Assembly: GCA_021152595.1 (NCBI GenBank)
Contig: JAGKVC010000044.1
Span: 1 to 19,984 of the forward strand
DNA: 19,984 nucleotides
Source: Clostridia bacterium
GTDB taxonomy: Bacteria > Bacillota > Clostridia > Oscillospirales > Ruminococcaceae
Direction: 5' to 3'
This document shows, one piece after another, positions 13,921-19,984 of the stretch (position 1 is its first letter; every line of letters begins with the position of its first letter). The position numbers and the translations under genes were made by a program. The notes under the pieces are model-generated. The model was not told the origin of the DNA. It did no database searches and saw only the letters and a program-made list of their open reading frames with translations.

Positions 13921-14080
13921 AATTAGAAATGTGAAATGAGAAATTAGAAATTGCGGTGTCCGCTGACGCGGACATTCTAAATAGAAAAGCCGTACAACAG
14001 GTGTGAACCCGCTGCACGGCTTTCAAACTATCTGCGAAGCAGATACCACTATTTCACATTTCTCATTTCTAATTTCTCAT
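13921..14080. repeat. REPIN-like inverted doublet of the A-rich/hairpin repeat
   Basis: Two units face each other. The left unit has GAAAT-based repeats (13921-13952), then GCGG and the hairpin TGTCCGC-TGAC-GCGGACA (13957-13974). The right unit is inverted: the hairpin ATCTGC-GAA-GCAGAT (14030-14044) is followed by the reverse complement of the same A-rich repeat (14051-14080). Between them lies a further hairpin (13986-14023). The right unit abuts the stop of exoA at 14088. It shares 24 identical bases with the singlet at 7863-7886. Confidence 0.8.
13986..14023 (-). terminator. Probable terminator after exoA
   Basis: AAAGCCGT (13986-13993) and ACGGCTTT (14016-14023) form an 8-base stem with a long loop. 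Read on the minus strand the second arm is followed by a T-rich stretch (TTTTCTATTT). It lies about 65 bases beyond the exoA stop, inside the repeat doublet. Confidence 0.5.
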
Positions 14081-14087
14081 TTTCAAA

Positions 14088-14852
14088 TCAAAGGTTGATT
14101 TGCAGCTCGAGGGGGCAGTGGTCGCTGCCGAGCGTATCCTTATGAATAATGACATCGCCGAGGCGGTCGCTGAGCCGGTTGGAAATCAGCCAGTAGTCAA
14201 TGCGCCAGCCGACATTCTTCTCGCGCGCTCTGCCCATATATGACCACCATGTATAGGCATCGGTGCGGTCGGGGTACAGCACGCGGAATGCATCAGAAAA
14301 GCCTGCCGCGAGCAGCTCGGTCATTTTGCCGCGCTCCTCCTGTGTGTAGCCTGCATTGCCCTCGTTGGATTTCGCGTTTTTGAGGTCGATCGGCTGATGC
14401 GCGACATTGAGATCGCCGCAGTACAGCACCGGCTTCTGCCTGTCAAGCGCCTGCAAATGCGCACGCAGCGCATCCTCCCACTCCATCCGCAGGGGGATCC
14501 GCTCAAGGTCGCGCCGGACATTCGGCACATAGGCATTGACGAGGAAAAATTCCGGATATTCCAGCGTCAGCACTCTGCCCTCATCGGAGACACCGCCCGT
14601 CTGCATTTCCTTTGTGACGGAAAGCGGCTCCTGCTTTGCAAAGACCGCCGTGCCGGAATAGCCCTTCTTCACGGCGCTGTTCCAGTATGCATGCCAGCCC
14701 TCCGGCTTCCATGTCAGCATGCCGAGCTGATCCTCCTGCATTTTCGTTTCCTGAATGCAGAAGAAATCGGCATCCATTGCGGCGAAGAAATCCGCGAATC
14801 CTTTTTTCTCACAGGCTCTCAGCCCGTTGACATTCCATGTTACTGCGCGCAT
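14088..14852 (-). CDS. exoA: Exodeoxyribonuclease III / AP endonuclease (ExoA/XthA)
   Basis: A 254-residue member of the exonuclease III (EEP) family, which cuts at abasic sites and removes 3' blocks in base excision repair. All metal and catalytic motifs are present: TWNVNGLRA (N7, N9), IQETK (E35), NAYVPN (Tyr), YCGDLNVAH (Asp/Asn pair), GWRIDY and the C-terminal GSDHCP with the catalytic Asp-His. Length is normal. The start at ATG 14852 is set by AGGTAGG, which lies in the 8-base gap after the stop of the upstream gene, so translation of the two is probably coupled. A repeat doublet with a hairpin terminator follows directly. Cytoplasmic. Confidence 0.97.
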   Translation of the reverse strand: MRAVTWNVNGLRACEKKGFADFFAAMDADFFCIQETKMQEDQLGMLTWKPEGWHAYWNSAVKKGYSGTAVFAKQEPLSVTKEMQTGGVSDEGRVLTLEYPEFFLVNAYVPNVRRDLERIPLRMEWEDALRAHLQALDRQKPVLYCGDLNVAHQPIDLKNAKSNEGNAGYTQEERGKMTELLAAGFSDAFRVLYPDRTDAYTWWSYMGRAREKNVGWRIDYWLISNRLSDRLGDVIIHKDTLGSDHCPLELQINL

Positions 14853-14860
14853 ATCCTACC

Positions 14861-15367
14861 TCATTCTTTTCGTTTGATATCCTCGAGAAATTCCTCCAGC
14901 GTCACGACACCCTCGCAGAACCGCCGCAGCTTGATGCCGTATTTGTCAATAAAATGCGTTGCCTTATAGCACATTGCGCGGATCTGCTGCTCGCCGATCT
15001 GTGCATCATAATAATTTTCCGTCATGCGGAAGAAGATGGAACCGTCCTCCATATTGTATTCAAACAGCCCTTCAAAGAGCTTCAGATTGACTGCGCAGAC
15101 AGCCGCCGCTGCCCACATCCGGCGCGGGATCGGTGCAGTGAACGGCAGCGCGACAATCAGCGTGATGCAGTCGATCTGATGCCGGACGGTGAAGATCAGT
15201 CTCAGGCGGAATTCGTCGCTGATCACGCCTGCATGCGCTGTGCAGCTTCCGTCCGAATTGGTGTCGGTATGCCGGTTCAGTCCAAGGTGATCGAGCGCAT
15301 TGCAGATCGTTGTGAAAACCTGCTGTGCGCGCGGATCGGTTGAGAATGCGGTCTCGAGATCGTCCAT
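14861..15367 (-). CDS. YbjN-like small protein (168 residues)
   Basis: Not firmly recognised. The layout resembles the YbjN / type III chaperone-like fold: an N-terminal helix (VFTTICNALDHLGLNRH), beta strands with a polar face (LRLIFTVRHQIDCITLIVALPF), a helix AAAVCAVNLKL, strands LFEYNMEDGSIFFRM and a last long helix that includes AMCYKATHFIDKYG and ends EEFLEDIKRKE. RBS GGAGG is seven bases before ATG 15367; an in-frame opening to 15445 overlaps the upstream gene and is rejected. It sits 13 bases after the substrate-binding protein gene and 8 before exoA. Cytoplasmic, no signal peptide. Function unknown. Confidence 0.8.
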   Translation of the reverse strand: MDDLETAFSTDPRAQQVFTTICNALDHLGLNRHTDTNSDGSCTAHAGVISDEFRLRLIFTVRHQIDCITLIVALPFTAPIPRRMWAAAAVCAVNLKLFEGLFEYNMEDGSIFFRMTENYYDAQIGEQQIRAMCYKATHFIDKYGIKLRRFCEGVVTLEEFLEDIKRKE

Positions 15368-15380
15368 TTTCTGCCTCCGT

Positions 15381-17036
15381 TTATGACTGATAGAATTTTG
15401 CCTGTGAAAACTCGACCTGTCCGCTGAACGGATTGAATACAACATCCGAGACGCCGTTCTTGCAGATCAGATAGCGCTGCTTATAAAACAGCGGAATAAA
15501 ACAGTAATCGGAGAGAATCAGCTCCTCCGCCTGCCGGTAAAGCTCGACGCAGTCCGCGAGCGCCGGTGCGGATGCAGCACGCTCCAGCAGCCGCCGGACC
15601 GCTGCCTGCTCGGTGCAGCGGAGATTTTCGTCCGCGAGATAGCTCTCCAGCACCGCCGTTGCATCGTGATACGCGCCGGTGACGGGGTAGAGCGCGAGGA
15701 CATAATCGCCTGAGCGGATCCGCGACTCGTATTCGCTCTCCGGCACCTCCTCAATGCTGAAGTGCAGGTCAAGCTCCGAGCACCATGTCAGGAGCATTTC
15801 GTGCAGCAGCCCGTAATCCATCATGCCGGCACAGACGAGAATTTTGCCCTCCTCAAGCTCCGAGATCCGCAGCTTGCGCAGTGCCTTGTGATAGAGCCGG
15901 TCCGCTTCGTTCGGATCGTAGTGCTGATAGGCGCTGTCTGCAATCAGATCACGGCAGCTCTTATTGAGAAGCTGTACCGCAGGCGGCAGAATCCCCGAAG
16001 CAGGCAGTACGTCCGGCGAACCGTCCGGATAGATGCTGCGGTCGAGCGTCAGCGCCATTGCACCGAGTACATTCTCATTGCCGAAATGCGAATCCGGATT
16101 CGCAATCAGTCCCAGCGTCAGGCTGTAGGCGCTTTCTGCATGATAATCCGCTCGGTTGATCAGCGTACTCTGCGTGCTGACATAGCAGTCCGCATTGCCG
16201 TTTGTAAAGATCTTCGCGGCATCGGCGTCCGTCTGCTCAATATAGAGATTGAGGTCGGTCGGGAATACGCGCTTGACCTTGTGATTCAGCGGATTGCGCG
16301 TGAGCTGGATCACATTGTATTTGCCGTATTCATCATAGAGCCAGCGCTTCATCGAGAAGCTGCCGTTTCCGATGATGGATTCCTCGTCAAGACCGTATCT
16401 GCCCTTTGTACTCTCAAAATAGGTCTGATTGCAGGGGAGCGCCGCGCAGGATGTCAGCAGCAGCAGAAAGCCGCTGTTCGGATAATCCAGCGTGAATACA
16501 AGCTCATCGTCCGCGGTCGCTTCGACGCCGATCGTCGAGGGCGAGAGCTTATGCTCGAGAATCGCGCGCGCATTGGCAAGACAGGAAAACGCTGCCGCAT
16601 CCGGTGCCGTATAATTGAAATCAAACAGGCGGCGGAATGCGAATACAAAATCCTGTGCCGTGACAGCGACCGCTGCCTCCTCGCCGAACGGCTGCTCTGT
16701 CTCCGCTTCATCCCCGTATGCCTGATACCAATAGGAATCGGGACGGAGCTTGAACGTATATTTGAGCTGATCCTCGGAAATCGTATAGGATTCGGCAACG
16801 CCGTTTTGCAGCTTGCCCTCCGCATCCAGCACGAGCAGTCCCTCAAACAGATTCGAGAGGACCGTCATCGCAGAGGCATTCTCCGCGAGCTGCGGATCAA
16901 GCGTATCGGGATTGCCGACAAGCGTATAGGAAAACGAATGTCCTGCGCCCTTGATGACGTTTTCGTCGTCGCCGCAGCCGCAGCAGAACGAAAGCGCGAT
17001 CAGCAGCGCAAGCAGCATTGCAAGCGTTCTGTGCAT
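15381..17036 (-). CDS. ABC transporter substrate-binding lipoprotein, peptide/oligopeptide (OppA, SBP_bac_5) type
   Basis: A 551-residue extracellular binding protein. The signal is MHRTLAMLLALLIALSF followed by cysteines C18, C19 and C21, so it is a lipoprotein anchored outside the membrane. The mature part has the family hallmarks GNPDTLDPQLAENASAMTVL near residue 40, NLFEGLL, GVAESYTISEDQLKYTFKLR and later GNGSFSMKRW and QLTRNPL. Family 5 binding proteins capture peptides, nickel or other solutes and pass them to a permease; no permease or ATPase gene is in the window, so this is an orphan and the ligand is unknown. Start ATG 17036 with AAAGGCG upstream. A palindromic element lies in its leader, directly before the RBS. 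Confidence 0.93.
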   Translation of the reverse strand: MHRTLAMLLALLIALSFCCGCGDDENVIKGAGHSFSYTLVGNPDTLDPQLAENASAMTVLSNLFEGLLVLDAEGKLQNGVAESYTISEDQLKYTFKLRPDSYWYQAYGDEAETEQPFGEEAAVAVTAQDFVFAFRRLFDFNYTAPDAAAFSCLANARAILEHKLSPSTIGVEATADDELVFTLDYPNSGFLLLLTSCAALPCNQTYFESTKGRYGLDEESIIGNGSFSMKRWLYDEYGKYNVIQLTRNPLNHKVKRVFPTDLNLYIEQTDADAAKIFTNGNADCYVSTQSTLINRADYHAESAYSLTLGLIANPDSHFGNENVLGAMALTLDRSIYPDGSPDVLPASGILPPAVQLLNKSCRDLIADSAYQHYDPNEADRLYHKALRKLRISELEEGKILVCAGMMDYGLLHEMLLTWCSELDLHFSIEEVPESEYESRIRSGDYVLALYPVTGAYHDATAVLESYLADENLRCTEQAAVRRLLERAASAPALADCVELYRQAEELILSDYCFIPLFYKQRYLICKNGVSDVVFNPFSGQVEFSQAKFYQS

Positions 17037-17054
17037 GAGATTCGCCTTTCTTTG

Positions 17055-17133
17055 TTAAGGCAGCACCGCACAAAGCCCGCCTGACGGCTTGGCGGCGCAT
17101 CTGCACCACCAGCTCTGTGCGGTGTTGCCTTAA
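17055..17133. repeat. Palindromic element with TTAA ends in the lipoprotein gene leader
   Basis: TTAAGGCAGCACCGCACA (17055-17072) and TGTGCGGTGTTGCCTTAA (17116-17133) are 18-base inverted repeats with a single mismatch that would be a G-U pair in RNA. The 43-base centre has a smaller CCGCC/GGCGG pairing (17077-17081 / 17091-17095). The element stops a few bases before the RBS of the 15381-17036 gene. It looks like a small mobile or structured repeat, and I believe very similar sequences are frequent in Ruminococcus genomes (memory, not checked). Confidence 0.75.
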
Positions 17134-17153
17134 ATCTATATCTGAATAAAATG

Positions 17154-17191
17154 GGCAGGAAGCAGGTTTCTGACCGCCTGTGCTTCCTGCC
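17154..17191 (-). terminator. Rho-independent terminator after cdd
   Basis: GGCAGGAAGCA (17154-17164) and TGCTTCCTGCC (17181-17191) form an 11-base perfect stem with a 16-base loop. On the minus strand it follows the cdd stop by about 20 bases and is succeeded by CATTTTATT, a T-rich tail. Confidence 0.7.
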
Positions 17192-17209
17192 TCATTGCCG
17201 TATTTCGGG

Positions 17210-17806
17210 TTACAGTGTGAACGCATGCGGCAGCAGACCGCCGAGCGCATAGACGCCGTCTGCGAGAATCACCGGAAATTCCGGCGGACAGAACTCGCTC
17301 AATACCTGCCGGCAGATGCCGCAGGGACAGCAGGGCGTTTTCGCCTCTGTATCCTCCTCGTCACCGCCTGCAATGGCAATCGCGGAGAATTCGGTCTCTC
17401 CGGCGGAGATCGCCGCGCAGATTGCCGCGCGCTCCGCACAGATGCCTGCCGGATAGGATGCATTCTCGATATTGACACCGAGATAAACCTGACCGGATTT
17501 CGCAACAAGCGCCGCCCCGACATGATAGCCGGAATACCGCGCATAGGCTTTTGCACGCGCCGCATTTGCGATCGCAAGCAGCGCACGGGATTCATCGTCA
17601 AGCGGCAGAATCTCATGCAGATTCGCTGCCGGCTGACTGTTTTTGTCATTGCTGCGCGTTTTGAAGCGGTGCGGCACCGCCTTGACGGTCGCCATCGGGC
17701 GGATCAGCTTTCCGCTCTCATCCAGCGGCAGCTCAAAATCATCATCCCTGCCCTCATCATCGGGCACCGCAAAGAATTTTGCAAGGCTGTCAAAGATTTT
17801 GGACAC
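17210..17806 (-). CDS. cdd: Cytidine deaminase with an N-terminal extension
   Basis: A 198-residue protein. The C-terminal ~130 residues are a normal homotetrameric-type cytidine deaminase, which converts (deoxy)cytidine to (deoxy)uridine in pyrimidine salvage: YSGYHVGAAL, GVNIENASYPAG, the zinc and proton-shuttle motif CAE (C123-A-E125) and PCGICRQ (C162, C165). Residues 1-65 are extra: an amphipathic MSKIFDSLAKFFAV, an acidic stretch PDDEGRDDDFELPLDE and a flexible linker. The opening is reminiscent of SepF N-termini, an impression only. The start is GTG 17806, eight bases after AGGAGGCG; the frame to 17887 has no better RBS. A terminator follows. No clear own promoter was seen. Confidence 0.93.
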   Translation of the reverse strand: MSKIFDSLAKFFAVPDDEGRDDDFELPLDESGKLIRPMATVKAVPHRFKTRSNDKNSQPAANLHEILPLDDESRALLAIANAARAKAYARYSGYHVGAALVAKSGQVYLGVNIENASYPAGICAERAAICAAISAGETEFSAIAIAGGDEEDTEAKTPCCPCGICRQVLSEFCPPEFPVILADGVYALGGLLPHAFTL

Positions 17807-17881
17807 GGCAAATCGCCTCCTTTTTATACTTGTTCTTCCACATTTCGTCTGCCAAAAATCAACAGCGATTTTTGTGCAAAA

Positions 17882-17917
17882 CGGCAAGCCGAAAAACCTT
17901 GCCTTTTCGGCATGCCG
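17882..17917 (-). terminator. Terminator after ackA
   Basis: CGGCA at 17882-17886 pairs with TGCCG at 17913-17917, and GCCGAAAA at 17888-17895 with TTTTCGGC at 17904-17911, giving a 13-pair stem with one A-A mismatch. On the minus strand it is about 50 bases past the ackA stop and is followed by TTTTGC. No T-run on the plus strand, so it acts on ackA. Confidence 0.6.
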
Positions 17918-17963
17918 CGTGCTATAATATATATATGATTTTTCAGTTAATCGGTTGATCTGA

Positions 17964-19163
17964 TTACTTGGAGATCAGTGCGAGCGTATCTCTTGCGATC
18001 AGCAGCTCCTCATTCGTCGGCACAACCCAGACTTCCGTCCTGGAATTTGCAGTCGAGAGCTTGCAGAGCTTGCCGCGTGTCTTCTTATTGAGCTCCTTGT
18101 CGATCTCAATGCCGAAGAACTCCATGTTCTCGCAGACGCGCTCGCGGACTTCCCACGAATTCTCGCCGATACCGCCGGTGAAGAGGACTGCGTCTACGCC
18201 GTTCATTGCTGCGGTATATGCGCCGATGTAGCGCTGAATCTGATATGCGAGCATTTCGCTTGCGAGGATTGCGCGCTTATCGCCCTTTTCGGCTGCTGCG
18301 GTGATGTCACGGTTATCAGAGGAGATGCCGGATACGCCGAGGAAGCCGGATTTCTTGTTCATATACTGGCTCATCTCATCCGGTGTGAAGCCGTGCTTAT
18401 CTGCAACGAAGGTGACAGCGGACGGATCGACTGCGCCGCAGCGTGTGCCCATCAGGATGCCGTCGAGCGGGGTGAAGCCCATCGAGGTGTCGATGCACTT
18501 GCCGCCTTCGACTGCGGTGATCGAGGAGCCGTTGCCGAGGTGGCAGGAGACGATCTTCAGATCCTTGATATCCCTGCCCATTGCCTCTGCAAGTGCTGCG
18601 GATACAAAGCGGTGAGAGGTGCCGTGGAAGCCGTACTTACGGACATGATACTTCTCGTAATCCTCGTAGGGGAGTGCGAACATATATGCCTTCGGGGGCA
18701 TGGTCTGGTGGAATGCGGTATCAAAGACAACAACCTGCGGCGTGGTCTTCGGAATGACAGCGGTGCAGGCGCGCAGTGCGAGTGCATGTGCGTGGTTGTG
18801 AACCGGTGCCAGCTCGCGGAGCTCGTCGATCTTGTCGATGACCTCCGGTGTGACGAGACACGGCTTGTCAAAGACTTCAGCGCCCTGAACGATACGGTGG
18901 CCGACTGCGGAGATCTCGTCCATCGACTTGATCACGGCAGCATCGCCGGTCGTCAGAACCTCAACGAGCTTTTCAAAAGCCTCGGTGTGCGTCGGGAAAT
19001 TGCAGTCTGCATCGACTGTTCTGCCGTCAGCGGTCTTGTGGGAAACATGGCCGTCGATGCCGATACGGTCGCAGTTGCCCTTTGCCAGCACGGACTCATC
19101 GTCCATATTGATGAGCTGATACTTCAGCGAGGAGCTTCCGGCGTTGACTACGAGAATTAACAT
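17964..19163 (-). CDS. ackA: Acetate kinase
   Basis: A 399-residue cytoplasmic kinase that makes ATP and acetate from acetyl phosphate, the last step of fermentative acetate production, or activates acetate in reverse. It shows the whole acetate kinase pattern: LVVNAGSSSLKYQLI at residues 4-18, VFDTAFHQTMP, KYGFHGTSHRFVS, SCHLGNGSSITAV, DTSMGFTPLDGILMGTRCG and FTGGIGENS near the C-terminus. Length is normal. ATG 19163 is preceded by GGAAG. It has its own promoter (19234-19262) and terminator (17882-17917). No phosphotransacetylase gene is near. It is divergent from tmcAL, whose product uses acetate. Confidence 0.98.
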   Translation of the reverse strand: MLILVVNAGSSSLKYQLINMDDESVLAKGNCDRIGIDGHVSHKTADGRTVDADCNFPTHTEAFEKLVEVLTTGDAAVIKSMDEISAVGHRIVQGAEVFDKPCLVTPEVIDKIDELRELAPVHNHAHALALRACTAVIPKTTPQVVVFDTAFHQTMPPKAYMFALPYEDYEKYHVRKYGFHGTSHRFVSAALAEAMGRDIKDLKIVSCHLGNGSSITAVEGGKCIDTSMGFTPLDGILMGTRCGAVDPSAVTFVADKHGFTPDEMSQYMNKKSGFLGVSGISSDNRDITAAAEKGDKRAILASEMLAYQIQRYIGAYTAAMNGVDAVLFTGGIGENSWEVRERVCENMEFFGIEIDKELNKKTRGKLCKLSTANSRTEVWVVPTNEELLIARDTLALISK

Positions 19164-19201
19164 AAATCAATCTTCCTTTCGGTTTTCAAACTTTTGCAGA
19201 C

Positions 19202-19216
19202 GTCCGGTGACCGGAC
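19202..19216. promoter_or_regulatory. Palindrome in the ackA leader
   Basis: GTCCGGT (19202-19208) and ACCGGAC (19210-19216) are perfect inverted repeats around a single base. It lies between the -10 box and the ackA start, so it could be an operator or a small leader hairpin. Function is not shown by sequence. Confidence 0.45.
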
Positions 19217-19233
19217 AGCCTATCGCATTCCTT

Positions 19234-19262
19234 ATTATACACGATATTTCTGCAAGTTGCAA
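19234..19262 (-). promoter_or_regulatory. Sigma-A-type promoter of ackA
   Basis: On the minus strand TTGCAA (19257-19262) is followed after 17 bases by a perfect TATAAT (19234-19239). The leader to ATG 19163 is about 65 bases and includes the palindrome at 19202-19216. I saw no equally clear promoter for tmcAL in the divergent gap 19164-19386. Confidence 0.8.
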
Positions 19263-19386
19263 GGGGGAAAGAAAAAATTTTCGCTTCCCTCCTGAGACAA
19301 TGCGCATTTGTCACAATATTTTTTTCTCTGCGCGCACATTATCAGTATTTCCGCATTATATCCGAACAGCAAGGGGGTCTGTCAGC

Positions 19387-19984
19387 ATGAAAATCAGCGG
19401 AATCATCTGCGAATACAACCCGTTCCACAACGGACACCTCTACCACATCGAGGAGACGCGAAAGCACGGCGCAACACATATTGTCGCGGTGATGAGCGGC
19501 AATTTCGTCCAGCGCGGCGATGTTGCCGTCATCAATAAATTTGAACGCGCGAAGGCTGCGGTGCGCTGCGGCGCCGATCTGGTCATTGAGCTGCCCGTCG
19601 CCTACTGCCTGAGCGCTGCCGAAACCTACGCAAAGGGCGCAATGTACATCTTAAAGGGACTGGGGTGCGTGGATGAGCTTTCGTTCGGCAGTGAATGCGG
19701 CGATCTTTCCCTGCTCACCGCTGCGGTCAAGGCGAGCTATGCCTGCGCAAAGCGTCCGGAGCTGGAGGATCTGATGAAGCTCGGCAACTCCTACCCCAAG
19801 GCGCTGCAAATCCTCATCCGGCAGAATTACGGCGATGAGATCGGCATGGTGTTCAGCCATCCGAACAATACCCTTGCAATCGAATATCTCAAGGCAATGG
19901 TCGCCGTCAAGCTCAAGATCCAGCCCTTTACCGTCAAGCGCGAGGCTCCGCATGATTCCATGAACGTCGCAGGCAGAATCGCAA
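19387..19984 (+). CDS. tmcAL: tRNA(Met) cytidine acetate ligase TmcAL (partial, N-terminal half)
   Basis: The first 199 of about 400 residues; the gene runs off the right edge. TmcAL (formerly YlbM) makes N4-acetylcytidine at the wobble base C34 of elongator tRNA-Met, using acetate and ATP through an acetyl-adenylate. The N-terminus has the nucleotidyltransferase HIGH-like motif in GIICEYNPFHNGHLYHI, then VAVMSGNFVQRGDVAVINKF and LVIELPVAYCLSAAE, all family hallmarks. Later DELSFGSECGD and SHPNNTLAIEYL also fit. ATG 19387 is preceded by AGGGGG about ten bases upstream. It is the only real gene on the plus strand besides the mobile-element fragment, and it is divergent from acetate kinase. Confidence 0.95.
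   Translation, partial: MKISGIICEYNPFHNGHLYHIEETRKHGATHIVAVMSGNFVQRGDVAVINKFERAKAAVRCGADLVIELPVAYCLSAAETYAKGAMYILKGLGCVDELSFGSECGDLSLLTAAVKASYACAKRPELEDLMKLGNSYPKALQILIRQNYGDEIGMVFSHPNNTLAIEYLKAMVAVKLKIQPFTVKREAPHDSMNVAGRIA

Noticed and set aside
7863..14080. CRISPR array from the GAAAT repeats
   Set aside because: The repeats are short, contiguous and without unique spacers of even length; no cas genes are present.
15762..17084. 440-residue open frame on the plus strand
   Set aside because: Antisense to the substrate-binding lipoprotein gene, which has a signal peptide, family motifs and RBS.
17924..17930. Plus-strand TATAAT box near 17920-17930 with TTGCCT upstream
   Set aside because: Spacing and sequence fit a promoter loosely, but no plus-strand gene follows and the -35 lies in the ackA terminator hairpin.

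Overview
The window looks like chromosomal DNA of a gut-type Firmicute in the Ruminococcaceae/Oscillospiraceae range. The evidence is a fairly GC-rich genome with Gram-positive ribosome binding sites (AGGAGG-like), a SpoIIIE/FtsK-type translocase, a firmicute-type acetate kinase and TmcAL, and lipoproteins with firmicute-style signal peptides. Genus assignment is inference. Nearly all genes lie on the minus strand, from ackA at the right to uvrA at the left; only the partial tmcAL gene at the right edge and a small mobile-element fragment at the left edge read to the right.

Layout, right to left in the direction of transcription. tmcAL (19387 onward, +) and ackA (17964-19163, -) are divergent. 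ackA has a clear promoter and terminator. Next is cdd, a cytidine deaminase with a 65-70 residue N-terminal extension, followed by a terminator. A palindromic element with TTAA ends then sits in the leader of a peptide-type ABC substrate-binding lipoprotein gene, which continues into a small conserved-looking protein and exoA (exonuclease III). A REPIN-like inverted doublet repeat with an internal terminator separates that operon from uppP, which has a textbook promoter. uppP leads into ftsK/spoIIIE, an RNA 2'-phosphotransferase (tpt1/kptA) and three tandem paralogues of unknown function, each preceded by the same RBS/GTG start block. After a singlet copy of the same repeat comes a YgiQ radical SAM protein, an unknown 223-residue protein and a lipoprotein. 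The 339-base gap at 4217-4555 holds a large, nested inverted-repeat element. It is followed by a DUF3006 protein, an HI0933/YhiN-family flavoprotein, two small membrane proteins and uvrA.

uvrA is broken. Only about 350 N-terminal residues remain, and at about 327-350 it runs into a fragment of an integrative/conjugative element: a DUF3847 gene on the plus strand and the start of a regulator-like gene on the minus strand. The two homologies overlap on a near-palindromic stretch of about 24 bases, so either microhomology-mediated recombination or an assembly misjoin is possible.

Most protein-coding content is ordinary housekeeping: cell-wall lipid recycling, chromosome segregation, DNA repair, acetate metabolism and tRNA modification. 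The points most worth following are the three families of structured non-coding repeats (one with compensatory changes between copies), the tandem paralogue cluster next to Tpt1, the cdd extension and the uvrA junction. I did not find a clear new defence system or CRISPR array.
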